DNA of 64,000 nucleotides from Legionella quinlivanii (GCF_003265995.1 NZ_MVJN01000005.1:1-64000), one strand, 5' to 3'; positions 47,794 through 60,600 are shown, numbered from the stretch's first letter. Translations and numbers: made by a program. Notes: generated by a model not told the origin, from the sequence alone.

Positions 47794-50393
47794 AAATCTC
47801 GTTTTATCTCAATCGTTTCAAAAACTTCAATCAAATCACCGGGTTTAACGTCATTATAGTTTTTAACCCCAATACCGCACTCAAATCCTTGACGTACTTC
47901 CAGGACATCGTCTTTAAAGCGGCGTAGCGATTCGAGAGTACCTTCATAAATAACCACATTATTGCGCAGCACACGTATTGGATTATTACGTTTCACCGTA
48001 CCTTCGATGACCATACAACCAGCAATTGCGCCTAACTTGGGAGAGCGGAATACGTCGCGAACTTCTGCAATACCTACAATTTCTTCTTTAAACTGTGGCG
48101 CTAACATACCCGTTAATGCACCCTTCACCTGATCTACAATGTCATAAATAACACTGTAATAATTCAAGGATACACCCTCCTGCTCGGCAAGGCGTTTGGC
48201 ACCAGTATCCGCACGAACGTTAAAACCAATCAGGATCGCACTGGAAGCTATCGCCAAATGAACATCTGATTCAGTGATCCCCCCAACACCATTCGCAATA
48301 ATCTCTACTTTTACTTCATCAGTTGAAAGTTTGACCAGCGCATCAGCGATTGCTTCGACAGAACCTTGAACATCTGCTTTAAGCACCACGTTAAGTACTT
48401 TCGCTTCAGTGGTCGTCATATTTTCAAAAATGCCTTCAAGAGACGATTTTTGGCGTCTTGCCAGTTTCACATCACGGAATTTACCCTGACGGAACAAGGC
48501 AACTTCACGTGCTCGCTTCTCATCCGGTACAACGACAGCTTCATCCCCTGCATGAGGTATGGCCGATAAACCCAAGACTTCCACAGGAATTGAAGGTCCG
48601 GCAGTGTCAACCAATGACCCATTATCGCTAACTAACGCTCTTACCCGGCCATATTGGAAACCTGCCAGTAAAATATCGCCTTTATGGAGGGTACCGCTCT
48701 GGACGAGGACAGTAGCTACAGGACCACGGCCTTTATCGAGACGGGATTCAATTACTACCCCTTTGGCAGCACCATCAGTTGGTGCAGTCAATTCAAGTAC
48801 CTCGGACTGCAGTAGAATTGCATCGAGTAATTCATCGACGCCTGTCCCTGCTTTTGCTGAAATCTGCACAAACATGTTATCGCCGCCCCATGCTTCAGGG
48901 ATTACATCATAAGCAGATAACTCATTCATAACCCGATCAGGATCTGCATCAGGCTTATCCATTTTATTTACTGCGACAATGATAGGTACACTGGCCGCTT
49001 TCGCATGCTGTACCGCTTCAATAGTCTGTGGTTTAACACCGTCATCCGCTGCGACAATCAACACAACGATATCAGTAACCTGTGCACCGCGTGCCCGCAT
49101 GGCTGTAAACGCCGCATGACCTGGTGTGTCAAGAAAAGTAATCTCACCTTTCTCTGTAGCCACGTGGTATGCACCGATATGCTGTGTAATACCCCCTGCT
49201 TCACCCGCTGCAACTTTGGTACGGCGAATATAATCCAGCAGCGATGTTTTTCCATGATCTACGTGCCCCATGATGGTTACTACCGGTGCACGCTCAACAC
49301 TATGGCTTCCTTTAGAGAGGGCATCACCAAGATTTTGCTCAATCGCATCCTCTTTCAGCAGATGGGCTTTATGTCCCATTTCCTCGACTACAATCAGTGC
49401 TGTATCCTGATCAATAACCTGGTTGATAGTCGCCATTGCGCCAAGTCCCATCATGACTTTAATAACTTCGGCAACTTTTACTGACATTCGCTTGGCCAGC
49501 TCACCCACAGTAATTGTTTCAGGAATAGCAACTTCCCTGACAACCGGTGCAGTAGGCATAGCAAATCCGTGGGTTAATGCTTCTTCAGCCTCCCGGTATT
49601 TATCAGATTTTTCATTTGGTTTTCGTTTTTTCGATTTGCCACGTTTGAAACGGACACCGGCGTCGTCATCATCACGCTCAGACATCTGCTGGTATTTAGG
49701 CTTCTTTTTACCTCGCTTGTAATCGCTTTTATCGGCTTCCATTTCCTCTTTATCCATATGGCGTTTTTTAGGTGCCTTTTCCGATTTCTCATCGGTAGTT
49801 CTTGGAGTAAAGGGTTTTTGGACTGGCTCGGCAGCAGGAGTTTCGGCAACAATGCTGGCCGCTTCCTCAATATTCGGAGTAACGGCTTCTTTCACATCCT
49901 GGATTTCAGAAACTATTCCGGATTCATCGGTCTCTGCCACTTCAGCAGAAATTGGGGATTCTTCGCTGCTGACAGACTCAACCGCCTCTTCCAAAGCAAC
50001 CGGAGGTTCTATAACCTCTACCTCATGCTCTACAGGTTCCATCAACGCAGTGGTGGTCTCTACTTCGACTTCAGGTTCCTGCTCCAGAGCTGAGCGCTTC
50101 ACATAAATGTGTTTTTTTCTAAATTCAACATTGACAGTTTTTCCACTGTGAATATCATGCCCCACAGTGACTTTGGTGAGACTTTTTCTTTTGAGCGTAA
50201 TCCGCTCGGGACTCGCCCGCAGCTCGCCACGACTACTGGTTTTCAAGTGATTGAGTAAAATCCGCTTCTGATCTTCATTTACAGTTTGAGTACCATCAGT
50301 AAACGATAGCCCCGCTTCCTGCAACTGGTTTAACAGGCTCTCAACCGGGATACCCACGACCTGAGCTAATTGTATAACCGTTACATCCGCCAT
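47790..50393 (-). CDS. infB: Translation initiation factor IF-2
   Basis: IF-2 is the GTPase that places initiator tRNA on the 30S subunit. The 867-aa protein has an N-terminal IF2_N domain ([29 protein letters not shown]), a long acidic then basic linker (about 110-280, [20 protein letters not shown]), a second IF2_N-like domain, and the G domain ([34 protein letters not shown]), followed by beta-barrel and C-terminal fMet-binding domains. The initiator tRNA it uses is encoded at the head of the same cluster. Confidence 0.98.
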   Translation of the reverse strand: MADVTVIQLAQVVGIPVESLLNQLQEAGLSFTDGTQTVNEDQKRILLNHLKTSSRGELRASPERITLKRKSLTKVTVGHDIHSGKTVNVEFRKKHIYVKRSALEQEPEVEVETTTALMEPVEHEVEVIEPPVALEEAVESVSSEESPISAEVAETDESGIVSEIQDVKEAVTPNIEEAASIVAETPAAEPVQKPFTPRTTDEKSEKAPKKRHMDKEEMEADKSDYKRGKKKPKYQQMSERDDDDAGVRFKRGKSKKRKPNEKSDKYREAEEALTHGFAMPTAPVVREVAIPETITVGELAKRMSVKVAEVIKVMMGLGAMATINQVIDQDTALIVVEEMGHKAHLLKEDAIEQNLGDALSKGSHSVERAPVVTIMGHVDHGKTSLLDYIRRTKVAAGEAGGITQHIGAYHVATEKGEITFLDTPGHAAFTAMRARGAQVTDIVVLIVAADDGVKPQTIEAVQHAKAASVPIIVAVNKMDKPDADPDRVMNELSAYDVIPEAWGGDNMFVQISAKAGTGVDELLDAILLQSEVLELTAPTDGAAKGVVIESRLDKGRGPVATVLVQSGTLHKGDILLAGFQYGRVRALVSDNGSLVDTAGPSIPVEVLGLSAIPHAGDEAVVVPDEKRAREVALFRQGKFRDVKLARRQKSSLEGIFENMTTTEAKVLNVVLKADVQGSVEAIADALVKLSTDEVKVEIIANGVGGITESDVHLAIASSAILIGFNVRADTGAKRLAEQEGVSLNYYSVIYDIVDQVKGALTGMLAPQFKEEIVGIAEVRDVFRSPKLGAIAGCMVIEGTVKRNNPIRVLRNNVVIYEGTLESLRRFKDDVLEVRQGFECGIGVKNYNDVKPGDLIEVFETIEIKRDL

Positions 50394-50509
50394 ATTTATG
50401 ATCCTCTTTTGGCAACTTCAATCAAATTGCTTTGTTCTAAATATCATTTCGTAACATTGGTCAAGCGTCCTGCAGACACTTAACCTGTTTTGCCCCAGAT
50501 GTGCTTAAT

Positions 50510-51988
50510 TTAGCTAAACCAGGGTTCACGTGCTTTCATTATTAAGGCAGCTGCCTTTTTCTCGGTCATACCTTCTATTTCCAGAAGCTCATCAACAGAT
50601 TGCTCTGCCAAATCGTCCATGGTGACAATCCCTTTTTTGTTGAGGGCATCTGCAATCTCAGCAGTCATTCCTTCCATTTCAAGTAAGGAATTATCATTTT
50701 CACTCTCTAAATCCTGGCCTGAAGAAAGTGCTTGAGCAAGTAATGTGTCATTCGCTCGATTTCGCAATTCATCAACAATTTCTTCATCAAACTCTTCAAT
50801 TCCCATTAGCTCTTCTTTGGGCACGTAAGCAATCTCTTCAAGAGAAGAGAAACCATTGGCGACAAGCAGAGCTGCAATTTCTTCGTCAATATCCAGTGCA
50901 GAAGTAAACAGGTTTACTATTTTAGATGATTCTTCCTGTGTTTTTGCATTAAAGTCATCGACTGTCATCACGTTCAATGTCCAACCGGTTAATTGGCTGG
51001 CTAGCCTTACGTTCTGACCATTGCGCCCAATTGCCTGTGATAACTGCTCTTTCTGAACAGCCAAATCCATCGTATGACTGTCTTCATCTACAATGATGGA
51101 GGTAATATCGGCAGGAGCCATTGCATTGATAACTAATTGCGCCGGATTATCATCCCATAAAATAATATCAACGCGCTCGCCGCCCAATTCGCTAGATACG
51201 GCCTGGACGCGAGCCCCTCTCATACCAACACAGGCCCCTACAGGATCAATACGCCCATCGTTAGTTTTTACTGCAATTTTAGCACGAATTCCAGGTTCTC
51301 GGGCAGCAGCCTTCACTTCGATAACATTCTCACCAATTTCAGGCACTTCGATACGGAATAATTCAATCAGCATTTCATTACGAATGCGGCTGACAAATAA
51401 TTGAGGACCACGTGATTGCGGTGTGATTTCATAGAGGTATGCGCGAACTCTGTCGTTGGGTCTGAACATTTCATTAGGAAGCATTTCCTGACGTGGCATA
51501 AACGCTTCTGCTTTGCCGCCCAGGTCAATAATAATATTGTCTCTGGTTACTTTTTTAACGGTTCCATAAACCAGCTGCCCCTGTTTGGCTCGAAACTGTT
51601 CGACAATTTGTTGCCGCTCAGCTTCCCGGACTTTTTGCATGATGACCTGCCGCGCCGTTTGAGCAGCAATACGTCCGAACTCAATAGAAGGCATCGGCTC
51701 TTCAATTTTTTCACCGATCTCAATGGCGGGTGAACGCTCACGGGCTGCTGACAGGGTTATTTCAGCTGCTGGATTTATAATCTCGTCATCCGCAACAACC
51801 TCCCAATAGCGGTAGGTCTCATATTCGCCTGTTTTAGGGTCAAGCTTAACGCGCACGCCCATGTCATGCCCTGACAATTTTCGAGTGGCTGATTCAAGAG
51901 CTGCCTGAATGGCTAACAAAACGACATCTTTTGTCACCCCTTTTTCATTGGACAATGCCTCTGCTACTAATAACAATTCTTTACTCAT
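50510..51988 (-). CDS. nusA: Transcription termination/antitermination factor NusA
   Basis: NusA binds RNA polymerase and modulates pausing, termination and antitermination. The 492-aa protein has the NTD ([18 protein letters not shown]), an S1 domain ([29 protein letters not shown]), two KH domains ([24 protein letters not shown] and [21 protein letters not shown]), and two C-terminal acidic repeats of the type that bind the alpha subunit. It lies 7 bp after rimP and 116 bp before infB. Confidence 0.98.
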   Translation of the reverse strand: MSKELLLVAEALSNEKGVTKDVVLLAIQAALESATRKLSGHDMGVRVKLDPKTGEYETYRYWEVVADDEIINPAAEITLSAARERSPAIEIGEKIEEPMPSIEFGRIAAQTARQVIMQKVREAERQQIVEQFRAKQGQLVYGTVKKVTRDNIIIDLGGKAEAFMPRQEMLPNEMFRPNDRVRAYLYEITPQSRGPQLFVSRIRNEMLIELFRIEVPEIGENVIEVKAAAREPGIRAKIAVKTNDGRIDPVGACVGMRGARVQAVSSELGGERVDIILWDDNPAQLVINAMAPADITSIIVDEDSHTMDLAVQKEQLSQAIGRNGQNVRLASQLTGWTLNVMTVDDFNAKTQEESSKIVNLFTSALDIDEEIAALLVANGFSSLEEIAYVPKEELMGIEEFDEEIVDELRNRANDTLLAQALSSGQDLESENDNSLLEMEGMTAEIADALNKKGIVTMDDLAEQSVDELLEIEGMTEKKAAALIMKAREPWFS

Positions 51989-51995
51989 GCCTGCC

Positions 51996-52445
51996 TCACT
52001 CGCCTGTCAAATTAGCTTTTATAATGTCGGAAAATAGTATTTCCAGATGTTCGTTTTCAACATTTAGTACCAAAGAGTTTTCCTGAACGCTTTCAATGCT
52101 CCCTTTCAATTTTTTTCGTTGGCCGTGTATTGCTCTTCTAAGCTTCAGTTGAATTTCCTGTCCAACATACATTAAATAATGCTCTCTATAAAAGAGTGGA
52201 CGCGGTATGCCCGGTGAAGAAATCTCAAGGCTATAATTCCCGGGAATCGGATCCTCGACATCAAGCAATGCACTGATCTGTTTGCTGACTATTTCACAAT
52301 CCCCAAGGCCAATTCCTTCGGGTCTGTCTATATAGACTCTTAACAGGGAATGTTTGCCCTGAGGTAAATATTCACAAGCCCATAGCTGGTAACCTAGTGC
52401 GGTCACTATTGGATATAACAAATTTTCTATGTCATTTTTAATCAT
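51996..52445 (-). CDS. rimP: Ribosome maturation factor RimP
   Basis: RimP acts in 30S subunit maturation. The 149-aa protein has the family motifs [41 protein letters not shown] and [31 protein letters not shown] 52445, preceded by GAAG, is preferred to an in-frame TTG four codons upstream. First protein gene of the nusA-infB cluster. Confidence 0.94.
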   Translation of the reverse strand: MIKNDIENLLYPIVTALGYQLWACEYLPQGKHSLLRVYIDRPEGIGLGDCEIVSKQISALLDVEDPIPGNYSLEISSPGIPRPLFYREHYLMYVGQEIQLKLRRAIHGQRKKLKGSIESVQENSLVLNVENEHLEILFSDIIKANLTGE

Positions 52446-52753
52446 CGATAACTTCAATTTTGCTTAATCATTTGCTGTTCAGGAATTACTTTTTTCCTAT
52501 GCTTGTTCAGTCATCTGAATTTATACCAGCGCTATGGCGATTTGAAGGTTTCAACCTTTGTTCAGAATATGATTGCAGGAAACAGTACACCTCTCGGTTT
52601 CAAAGAGTGTTTATTGGCGTCGGAGCATTTAGTTCCAAAAGAATATATCTCCTATACTCCAATTACTCATCCATCAATGATTTTGACATTCCCTTTCGCT
52701 CCTGAAAGCAATTCAGAGGGTTGCCGATAAATGAGATCCGTTTTTTACATAAT
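52446..52753. other. Intergenic leader between tRNA-fMet and rimP
   Basis: No gene is supported in these ~308 bp. After the tRNA terminator, the minus strand has TATAAA (52525-52520) with a CTTCAA 16 bp upstream, a weak candidate promoter for rimP-nusA-infB. A tiny frame with a good ribosome binding site (ATG 52689, eight codons) is noted but not supported as a gene. Confidence 0.4.
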
Positions 52754-52774
52754 AAAAAACCCCATAAATGGGGC
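52754..52774 (-). terminator. Terminator after tRNA-fMet
   Basis: Minus strand CCCCATTTATGGGG hairpin (52773-52760) followed by TTTTTT, about 10 bases after the tRNA CCA end. Confidence 0.88.
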
Positions 52775-52783
52775 TTTTAGTAG

Positions 52784-52860
<77 letters not shown>

Positions 52861-52872
52861 TCAACAGAACCA

Positions 52873-52901
52873 AGTATACGCAGCATTTATTAACTCTGCA
52901 A
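52873..52901 (-). promoter_or_regulatory. Promoter of the initiator tRNA gene
   Basis: Minus strand TTGCAG (52901-52896), 17-bp spacer, TATACT (52878-52873). The start point would be only a few bases before the tRNA 5' end. Confidence 0.75.
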
Positions 52902-53098
52902 GCATTTTCTTATAATCTCGTCGATTTATTGATATTGTTGTGTTTTATATGGTTAATCAAGGGTTTTTTGACTAAAACCAATACATGTATTTGGAAGATA
53001 CAATTTATTCCGGATTTACTGTATCGAATATTTATTATGCTTAGCTGTTGATTGGTAACAGCAGGCTGAGCAACATAACCCAGCCCTGAGAGAACTAA

Positions 53099-54541
53099 CT
53101 AACTGGAAAACGCGTTAACGCAGGCGGTTAATAAGCCTGTTGGAAACAAGCCAAGCGCAAGTAAAGACAGGCAATTGAGTGAATAAAGTAGTGTTGTAGG
53201 TCCTGATAGTCTGATAGGAGCACTATCTTCCATTTCATCAAAGTACATTACTTTAACCACACGAATATAGTAATAGGCACCAATCACAGCAAAAATCAGA
53301 CCGAAAACAGCAACCCAGGTAAGGTGGACATCAACCAGCGCCTTGAGTACCAGCAGTTTGGTGAAGAAGCCCACTGTTGGAGGTACACCCGCCATTGAAA
53401 ACATGACGATCAGCATCATAAACGCCATCCAGGGGTTTCGTTTATTAAGGCCTCTCAGATCGCTGATTTGTTCAATCTCTACACCACTGCGTGAGAGCAG
53501 AAGAATGATACCAAACGCAGCTACTGTCATGATTGAATACATGAGGACATAAAATAAGGCAGCGGAATAACCAGCCGCGTTACCAGCCAAAATACCAAAT
53601 AAGGCATAGCCGGCATGTGATATTGCAGAATAAGCCAGCAGCCGTTTAAAATTGGTTTGAACGATTGCCAGCAGATTGCCAATACCAGTAGAGAGTAAAG
53701 TAATAACAATTAATAGTTGCTGCCAATCAGCCGCTAAATCAACTAGTCCAAGCGTAAGCAATCGGAAAGTCATCCCAATTGCCGCTATTTTGGGCGCAGT
53801 ACTGATAAATAAAGTTACAGAAGTTGGCGCCCCCTGATATACATCGGGTGCCCACATGTGAAATGGCACTGCAGCAAGCTTAAAGGCAAAGCCGGCAACA
53901 ATAAAGACTAATGCGAAGGTCAGCAAGCTGCCCTGCTCCTGCCAGTTCGCAGCAATTGCATTGGCAATGTCCAGTAAATCGAGTTTACCGGTTGCTCCAT
54001 AGACGAGGGACATGCCATAAAGCAGCATACCAGAAGCAATAGCACCCATGACGAAATATTTCATGGCAGCTTCTGAAGCATCGCTGTTTGTGCGTCTTAT
54101 AGCGGTCATTGCATAAAGCGGTAATGACAACAGTTCAAGTCCAAGATAAACCGTCAGCAGCGAATGAGCGGAAACCAGGATCATCATTCCTAAAGTGGAG
54201 AAAAGACCCAGCACGTAGTAATCACCCGAGGGCATCTGACGTTCATCCAGATACTTTTCTGAATAGATAAAAGCAAGAAACACGCTAAGCAGAATGAATA
54301 ATTTCATTAACTGGGAAACATCATCACAGATAAAAAGGCCGCCGAGCACGATAATTTTAAAATTACCCAGAAGCAGATAGCAGACTACTCCAGCCAGTAA
54401 CATACCCGCCAGGCTAATGCCATAAGCCAGGTTTTTAACTTTTTCCCTGAAGAAAAGATCACCCAACAAAGCCAGACAAGCTGTTATCAGGAGTATTATT
54501 TCCGGTATGGCGACATGTAGATTATCAAGTAAAGACATCAT
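53099..54541 (-). CDS. nuoN: NADH-quinone oxidoreductase subunit N
   Basis: Antiporter-like membrane subunit of complex I, translocating protons. At 480 aa with about 14 hydrophobic helices it has the normal length. Conserved blocks include [16 protein letters not shown] (key Glu), [22 protein letters not shown] (Lys and His of the half-channel) and [14 protein letters not shown]. Last gene of the nuo operon; only a weak hairpin without T-tract follows it. Confidence 0.97.
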   Translation of the reverse strand: MMSLLDNLHVAIPEIILLITACLALLGDLFFREKVKNLAYGISLAGMLLAGVVCYLLLGNFKIIVLGGLFICDDVSQLMKLFILLSVFLAFIYSEKYLDERQMPSGDYYVLGLFSTLGMMILVSAHSLLTVYLGLELLSLPLYAMTAIRRTNSDASEAAMKYFVMGAIASGMLLYGMSLVYGATGKLDLLDIANAIAANWQEQGSLLTFALVFIVAGFAFKLAAVPFHMWAPDVYQGAPTSVTLFISTAPKIAAIGMTFRLLTLGLVDLAADWQQLLIVITLLSTGIGNLLAIVQTNFKRLLAYSAISHAGYALFGILAGNAAGYSAALFYVLMYSIMTVAAFGIILLLSRSGVEIEQISDLRGLNKRNPWMAFMMLIVMFSMAGVPPTVGFFTKLLVLKALVDVHLTWVAVFGLIFAVIGAYYYIRVVKVMYFDEMEDSAPIRLSGPTTLLYSLNCLSLLALGLFPTGLLTACVNAFSS

Positions 54542-54561
54542 GTTTATTAACCTTGCATTTT

Positions 54562-56067
54562 TTATAATTTTGATTTGTCAGCCTGAGCCAATGTATAACT
54601 GACGGACTGATGAACGTAATCAAGAACTGGCTTTGGATAGACTCCCATAAGGATAACCATTAATGCCAACAATACATAGGCACTGGTCTCATAAACAGAT
54701 AAATCTTTCAAAGCAGCTACTTTTTCATTGGCAATTTTGCCGAAAATGACGCGTTTATACATCCATAACGTATATGCAGCCCCGATAATCAGTGTAGTAG
54801 CAGCCCAAAATGCAATCCAAAACCCGGCTTTAATGCTGCCAAGAATAACCATGAACTCGCCTACGAAACCGGAAGTACCTGGTAAGCCGGCGTTAGCCAT
54901 GGCAAACAGCATAAAAAAGGATGCAAAGACGGGCATGGTATTTACGATACCTCCAAAATCACTCACTTTACGGGTATGCATTCGATCATAGATAAATCCA
55001 ACACCAGCGAACATGCCGCTTGATATAAATGCATGGGAAATCATTACAACAATGGCGCCTTCAAGCACAAGCCCTGCGTTGCTTAAGCCAGATCGCTCAG
55101 CGATAGTGAATATTGTAAAGCATCCTAATGTGACAAAGCCCATGTGAGAGATTGATGAATAAGCAATCAGGCGTTTCATGTCTTTTTGAATAATCGCAAC
55201 CAGACCTACATAGACCACGGCTACTAAAGACAATCCAATCATCAATGGCGCATAATGTCTGCAGGCGTCTGGAACAATCGGTAATGCAAAGCGAATGAAT
55301 CCGTAAGCTCCGAGCTTCAGTAATATAGCGGCCAGGACTATTGAACCACCAGCCGGTGCTTCTGTATGAGCATCAGGCAACCAGGTATGAACCGGGAACA
55401 TGGGTATCTTGATAGCAAAACCCAGAAAAAACGCTATAAAAATCAGGGTCTGAGCTGTCATTCCCAATCGAATCGCATAGAAAGTTTCAATTTTGAAAGA
55501 ACCAACTGTATATCCCATATACAAGAATGAGGCCAGCATTAACACTGAACCAAGGAATGTATAGAGGAAAAACTTAATGGCAGCATAAACACGATTATCC
55601 GATCCCCAGATACCAATAATTAGATACATCGGTATTAATGTCGCTTCCCAGAAAATATAGAAGACAATGGCATCGGTTGCGGAGAATACTCCAACGAGCA
55701 AGCCCTGCATTATCAGAAAGGCTGACATGTATTGGGCAACACGCTTATGTATGCTTTCCCAGGTCGCAAGAATAACTATTAGATTAGTGAAAACACTTAA
55801 TACAATTAGCAGTATCGATAAACCATCAACACCCAAAGTATAATTAATGCCTAAAGCCGGCAGCCAGATAATTTCTTCTACATACTGCATACTGTATGTA
55901 TTTGGATCAAACCCGCTCATCAGAGGGATGCACATTAATAACGTCAGCAGTACGGTAAATAATGACAAATACCGGGCTGTGTTTGGGTTTTTGTCATCAC
56001 CAGTGAGGAATACAAAAACACCGCCAACAATTGGCAACCAGATCAATAAATTCAGCAAATGATACAT
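54562..56067 (-). CDS. nuoM: NADH-quinone oxidoreductase subunit M
   Basis: Antiporter-like complex I subunit, 501 aa and about 14 helices. Seen are [20 protein letters not shown] (proton-channel Glu), [28 protein letters not shown] (Lys) and [15 protein letters not shown]. It lies between nuoL (15-bp gap) and nuoN. Confidence 0.97.
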   Translation of the reverse strand: MYHLLNLLIWLPIVGGVFVFLTGDDKNPNTARYLSLFTVLLTLLMCIPLMSGFDPNTYSMQYVEEIIWLPALGINYTLGVDGLSILLIVLSVFTNLIVILATWESIHKRVAQYMSAFLIMQGLLVGVFSATDAIVFYIFWEATLIPMYLIIGIWGSDNRVYAAIKFFLYTFLGSVLMLASFLYMGYTVGSFKIETFYAIRLGMTAQTLIFIAFFLGFAIKIPMFPVHTWLPDAHTEAPAGGSIVLAAILLKLGAYGFIRFALPIVPDACRHYAPLMIGLSLVAVVYVGLVAIIQKDMKRLIAYSSISHMGFVTLGCFTIFTIAERSGLSNAGLVLEGAIVVMISHAFISSGMFAGVGFIYDRMHTRKVSDFGGIVNTMPVFASFFMLFAMANAGLPGTSGFVGEFMVILGSIKAGFWIAFWAATTLIIGAAYTLWMYKRVIFGKIANEKVAALKDLSVYETSAYVLLALMVILMGVYPKPVLDYVHQSVSYTLAQADKSKL

Positions 56068-56082
56068 ACCTTCACCTTATAA

Positions 56083-58056
56083 TTAGCCTAATAGCAGCCA
56101 GCATAAGAAAATAAAAAGACCCAGTACCATAACTGCAGCATAATGGTAAAGGTAACCACTTTGGAATGCACGTCCCTTCTGAGCAAACCAGCGAACTGTC
56201 TGACCAGTTCCATTGACGATTAATCCATCAATGAGCTTTTGATCGCCAGTATTATAAAACAACCGACCCAAAGCTTTTGTACCGCGGACAATAACCAGAT
56301 CATTGAAGGCATCAAAGCCATATTTGTTCAGCAGCAGTTTATAAAGCCACTTGAATGTATGAGCAATTTTTCCCGGGATTGAAGGCAAGGCAATATAGCA
56401 AATCCAGGCGATCACAATCCCCGCAACTGTCAGCCAGAACGTCAAGGTCATTGGCGCCTCCAAAGCACTTAGCAAGGGAGAGTGAACTTCTTTTGCAAGT
56501 TCAGCCATTACATTATGTTCAGGTAATATGAACAGCGAACGAGATAATAATGTGGGGCTATCAAACAGCATGGGCATATAAAGAATATAACCAATAATGA
56601 CAGAGGGAATCGCCAGAATCACCAGAGGCAACCAGACAACCCAGGGAGACTCGTGCAAATGCTCTTCAGTGTGTTTATCCATGCGCGGTTTGCCATGAAA
56701 TGTCATAAACAAGGAGCGGAAGGTATATAAAGCAGTCACCATGGCACCGAGGCTTACACAGAAATACGCATATCCACTCCCGGGAATTTCAGAAAGTTTG
56801 GCTGCTTCAATAATAGTATCTTTGGAGTAAAAACCTGCAAAAGGAGGAATAGCACATAATGCCAGGCTGCCAATAACAAATGTTACATAGGTGATTGGCA
56901 TTTTTTTCCACAAGCCACCCATTTTACGCATGTCCTGTTCATGGTGCATGGCGATAATCACGGATCCTGCGCCAAGGAAAAGCAAGGCTTTAAAACAGGC
57001 GTGTGTAAGCAAGTGAAACATCCCTGCACTATAAGATGAAGCTCCCATTGCTACCATCATATAGCCTAATTGTGACAGAGTTGAATAAGCGACCACTCGC
57101 TTGATGTCATTCATTACGATAGCGAGAATACCGGTGAATAAAGCGCCTGTCGCACCAATCACCAAAACCACTGTCAGCGCAGTAGTTGAATATTCAATTA
57201 ATGGTGAAATACGCGCAATCATAAATACACCAGCGGTAACCATCGTAGCCGCATGGATTAATGCAGAAATCGGCGTCGGACCTTCCATTGATTCCGGTAA
57301 CCAGACATGTAAAGGTACCTGTGCTGACTTACCCATTGCACCCACAAATAACAGTAAACAAATAATTGTTAATACGGACCAGTCATGACCGGTATAAAGC
57401 TGCATGGTTTGTGAGGATAGTGCTTTTACGCTTGCAAAAATCGTTTCATAGTCCAGCGAGCCAGTATAAGCTAAAATCAGGCCAATTCCCAGAACGAAGC
57501 CAAAATCCCCGACCCTGTTGACCAGAAATGCTTTCAGGCTACCTTCAATCGCTGATTCTTTTTGATACCAGAATCCAATTAATAAATAGGAAACAAGACC
57601 AACGCCCTCCCATCCAAAGAAGAGCTGCAGGAAATTATTACTGGTAACCAGCATCAGCATCATAAATGTGAACAATGAAATGTAACTGAAAAAGCGCTGA
57701 TAACCATCATCATCTGCCATGTAACCGATGGAGTAGATATGAACCAGTAAAGAGACAAATGTGACTACAACCAGCATGACCGATGTCAGCGGATCTATTA
57801 AGAATCCAATATGAAATGAATAGGGAAATAATACCCCACCGCTTGCCCATGTATATAAATTCAGATTCTGTATTTCTGCTGTTCCACTAAAAATCTGAGT
57901 CGCAACGATAACAGACAATACAAATGAAATACCCACACCGGCTATAGTGACAGTGTGCGCCCCAATTCGGCCAATCTGATTGCGAAACAAACCAGCCACG
58001 AGGCATCCCACCAATGGCGCCAGAACAATTATTAGACTTAGCTGAATAATATTCAC
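56083..58056 (-). CDS. nuoL: NADH-quinone oxidoreductase subunit L
   Basis: The distal antiporter-like subunit of complex I, 657 aa. It has the FFGWEGVGLVSYLLIGFWY block (key Glu), GKSAQVPLHVWLPESMEGPTPISALIHAATMVTAG, KRVVAYSTLSQLGYM, and the long C-terminal extension that forms the lateral helix along the membrane arm, ending in a final membrane helix. Confidence 0.97.
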   Translation of the reverse strand: MNIIQLSLIIVLAPLVGCLVAGLFRNQIGRIGAHTVTIAGVGISFVLSVIVATQIFSGTAEIQNLNLYTWASGGVLFPYSFHIGFLIDPLTSVMLVVVTFVSLLVHIYSIGYMADDDGYQRFFSYISLFTFMMLMLVTSNNFLQLFFGWEGVGLVSYLLIGFWYQKESAIEGSLKAFLVNRVGDFGFVLGIGLILAYTGSLDYETIFASVKALSSQTMQLYTGHDWSVLTIICLLLFVGAMGKSAQVPLHVWLPESMEGPTPISALIHAATMVTAGVFMIARISPLIEYSTTALTVVLVIGATGALFTGILAIVMNDIKRVVAYSTLSQLGYMMVAMGASSYSAGMFHLLTHACFKALLFLGAGSVIIAMHHEQDMRKMGGLWKKMPITYVTFVIGSLALCAIPPFAGFYSKDTIIEAAKLSEIPGSGYAYFCVSLGAMVTALYTFRSLFMTFHGKPRMDKHTEEHLHESPWVVWLPLVILAIPSVIIGYILYMPMLFDSPTLLSRSLFILPEHNVMAELAKEVHSPLLSALEAPMTLTFWLTVAGIVIAWICYIALPSIPGKIAHTFKWLYKLLLNKYGFDAFNDLVIVRGTKALGRLFYNTGDQKLIDGLIVNGTGQTVRWFAQKGRAFQSGYLYHYAAVMVLGLFIFLCWLLLG

Positions 58057-58061
58057 AATTT

Positions 58062-58367
58062 TTAACCTTTTAAATGATTCATCTTGTCAACATCAATGTT
58101 TCCTCTGTTGCGGTAGAGTAACATCACGATCGCCAAACCAATTGCAGCCTCCGCAGCAGCAACAGTAAGAATAAAAAATACGAATACCTGGCCAGCAATT
58201 CCACCATAGTAATGTGAAAAGGCGATGAAATTTGTATTTACTGCCAACAACATTAACTCAATGCATACCAGCAATAGAATAACGTTTTTTCGATTCAGCA
58301 TGATTCCTACAAGACTAAGTCCAAATAGAATTGCACTTAGAATGAGGTAATGATTAATTGGTACCAT
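58062..58367 (-). CDS. nuoK: NADH-quinone oxidoreductase subunit K
   Basis: Small three-helix complex I subunit, 101 aa. The two conserved membrane Glu residues are in [17 protein letters not shown] and [18 protein letters not shown]. Starts 15 bp after nuoJ. Confidence 0.96.
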   Translation of the reverse strand: MVPINHYLILSAILFGLSLVGIMLNRKNVILLLVCIELMLLAVNTNFIAFSHYYGGIAGQVFVFFILTVAAAEAAIGLAIVMLLYRNRGNIDVDKMNHLKG

Positions 58368-58382
58368 GTGGACAATTCCCGG

Positions 58383-59036
58383 TTATTTTTCTGTTTTCAT
58401 AGAGACAATACTTAAGCGATCCTGCTTTCTAGTCATGATTTGCCGCGTTATATCCTGCCGTTTTGAACGAACCGCACCTCGGTGCGCAAGGGTAATCGCA
58501 GAAATAATAGCTACTAATAACAAGGCAGCAGCAATTTCAAAAGCAAATACATAATCAGTAAACAGAGCCATTCCAATCTCTTCAGTATTTGAAGGTTTGG
58601 CGGGGGCTTTAGGCGTATCCTCGCCGTCGCTGTACGTGGTACTGGAACTACTTGCGGCTGCTGGTGTTTGCTCAACAGCGTTTTTATACCAGTTTTCAGG
58701 AACTGCAACCAAAAGCAAGCCAACCAGCAATGCAACAATAATTAGGCCGAAAGGCATATAACGGATAAAGTGCGAGCGCATTGATTCAATGTCGATGTTA
58801 AGCATCATCACGACGAATAAAAATAAGGTCATAACTGCGCCAACGTAGACTAACACCAGAATCAAAGCCAGAAACTCTGCAGAAAGGAGGATCCATAAAA
58901 TTGAGCTGGCAAAGAAAGTTACCACCAGGAACAAGACACAGCGCACAGGATTGTTCTGGGTAATAACCATCAGCGCGGATAAAACCGCGATTGCAGCAAA
59001 CACATAGAAAATAACTGGTACTATTAAGTTATGCAT
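58383..59036 (-). CDS. nuoJ: NADH-quinone oxidoreductase subunit J
   Basis: Membrane subunit of complex I, 217 aa with five helices. The AEFLALILVLVYVGAVMTLFLFVVMML block with the pi-bulge helix TM3 is present. Between TM4 and TM5 is a low-complexity Ser/Ala/Pro loop (about residues 123-148). The C-terminal tail after TM5 is basic. Confidence 0.95.
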   Translation of the reverse strand: MHNLIVPVIFYVFAAIAVLSALMVITQNNPVRCVLFLVVTFFASSILWILLSAEFLALILVLVYVGAVMTLFLFVVMMLNIDIESMRSHFIRYMPFGLIIVALLVGLLLVAVPENWYKNAVEQTPAAASSSSTTYSDGEDTPKAPAKPSNTEEIGMALFTDYVFAFEIAAALLLVAIISAITLAHRGAVRSKRQDITRQIMTRKQDRLSIVSMKTEK

Positions 59037-59047
59037 GAAGCGCCTCG

Positions 59048-59548
59048 TTATCGATAATCTTTGTCTTGTTCACGATCAGCAGCCAGGCGCTTTTCCATCA
59101 AGTCGCCTACTGCCAGCAGTTTTTCTTTAGTCAAAATATTTTGCCCGCGCTCCGCAACATGCCAGTGTTGAATCGGCGTCAAGACAATAGAATCAACAGG
59201 ACAGGACTCCTCGCACAAACCACAGTAAATACATTTGAACGCGTCAATATCATAACGAGTAGTACGTCTGGATCCGTCCTCTCTTGGTTCTGATTCAATA
59301 GTGATTGCCGACGCAGGACAAACTGCCTCACATAATTTGCATGCAATGCAACGTTCTTCACCATTTGGGTAGCGTCTTAGCGCTAACATACCGCGAAATC
59401 TCGGCGAAATGGGAGTAACTTCTTCAGGGAACTGCACTGTAAATTTCTTTTTGAAAAAATATTTACCTGTCAGCTTTAAGCCGGAAAGCAACTCTAAAAG
59501 CAGGAAACTGCGAATATAATGTTTTAAATATTGATATGCTTTTTTCAT
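59048..59548 (-). CDS. nuoI: NADH-quinone oxidoreductase subunit I
   Basis: Carries the two 4Fe-4S clusters N6a and N6b in the peripheral arm. The 166-aa protein has both ferredoxin motifs: [12 protein letters not shown] and [15 protein letters not shown] 59548 gives the usual length; an in-frame GTG five codons earlier lies 3 bp after the nuoH stop and has no better ribosome binding site. Confidence 0.95.
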   Translation of the reverse strand: MKKAYQYLKHYIRSFLLLELLSGLKLTGKYFFKKKFTVQFPEEVTPISPRFRGMLALRRYPNGEERCIACKLCEAVCPASAITIESEPREDGSRRTTRYDIDAFKCIYCGLCEESCPVDSIVLTPIQHWHVAERGQNILTKEKLLAVGDLMEKRLAADREQDKDYR

Positions 59549-59565
59549 TAGCTTGCTCTGCACAA

Positions 59566-60588
59566 TTAAAACCAGGGTTTAACTTGGGCTACAACCATAA
59601 ACGCGGTAACCATCACCCACACTATTGTTACTGGAATCAAAACCTTCCAACCCAATCGCATCAGCTGATCATAGCGATATCGAGGAAAGGTTGCTCTGAC
59701 CCACAGATAAACAAAAAGGAAAAACGAAATTTTCAGAAGCAGCCATACGAAACCAGGAACAATTAAGAAGATATCTTCAAGAACAGGAAGCCCTTCAAAA
59801 GGTGAAAGCCAACCGCCCAGAAAAAATAATGTAATTGCCGTGGAAATAAGAATCATACTGGCGTATTCAGACAGAAAGAATAAAGCAAAGCCAATACCGG
59901 AGTATTCCACATGGAAACCAGCGACAATTTCAGATTCGCCTTCTGCCAAATCAAATGGCGCGCGGTTAGTTTCAGCAATACCGGAAATCCAGAAAACAAG
60001 GAACAGTGGTAATAAAGGTATAAACCACCAATGGTAAATACCTCCTTGCTGAGAATTTACAATTTCCGTGATATTCATACTGCCTGATGCCAGCAAAACA
60101 CCAACCAGAGCAAAACCCATCGCGATCTCATAGGAAACCGTTTGTGCGGTACTGCGCAATGCACCAAACATAGCGTATTTTGAATTAGATGCCCATCCTG
60201 CTATCAGAACCCCGTACACTCCGAGTGAGCTCATTGCAAAGAGATAAAGCACTCCTGCATTGATATTGGCGAGAACGACACCTTCCGAAAAAGGAATTAC
60301 AGCCCATCCAGCCAGTGCAGGCACCAATGCAAACAAGGGGGCAATCACAAATAAATATTTATTTGACTTGGTTGGTACGATAATTTCTTTGGTTATTAAT
60401 TTGATTAAATCAGCAAAGGGCTGAAGCAAGCCTTTAAAACCAACTCGATTCGGCCCTACACGGATTTGTATATAACCAATTACCTTGCGTTCGGCATATG
60501 TTAAATATGCAACAGCAATTAAAAGTGGAACAACAATAATCAGGATTTTAATAACAATCCACAGCAATATGCCTATATCATGAAGCAT
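59566..60588 (-). CDS. nuoH: NADH-quinone oxidoreductase subunit H
   Basis: Membrane subunit that forms the quinone chamber of complex I with the peripheral arm, 340 aa and eight helices. Conserved blocks: [62 protein letters not shown] (acidic loop) and [18 protein letters not shown]. Confidence 0.97.
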   Translation of the reverse strand: MLHDIGILLWIVIKILIIVVPLLIAVAYLTYAERKVIGYIQIRVGPNRVGFKGLLQPFADLIKLITKEIIVPTKSNKYLFVIAPLFALVPALAGWAVIPFSEGVVLANINAGVLYLFAMSSLGVYGVLIAGWASNSKYAMFGALRSTAQTVSYEIAMGFALVGVLLASGSMNITEIVNSQQGGIYHWWFIPLLPLFLVFWISGIAETNRAPFDLAEGESEIVAGFHVEYSGIGFALFFLSEYASMILISTAITLFFLGGWLSPFEGLPVLEDIFLIVPGFVWLLLKISFFLFVYLWVRATFPRYRYDQLMRLGWKVLIPVTIVWVMVTAFMVVAQVKPWF

Positions 60589-60600
60589 TTTTATACCTGT

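Noticed and set aside
52663-52689. Eight-codon leader peptide frame (ATG 52689, minus) before rimP
   Set aside because: It has a good Shine-Dalgarno-like stretch, but so short a frame arises easily by chance and nothing downstream looks like an attenuator.
52503-52730. Plus-strand open frame of 75 codons between rimP and tRNA-fMet
   Set aside because: No recognisable domain, no clear ribosome binding site, and it lies antisense to the leader of the nusA operon.
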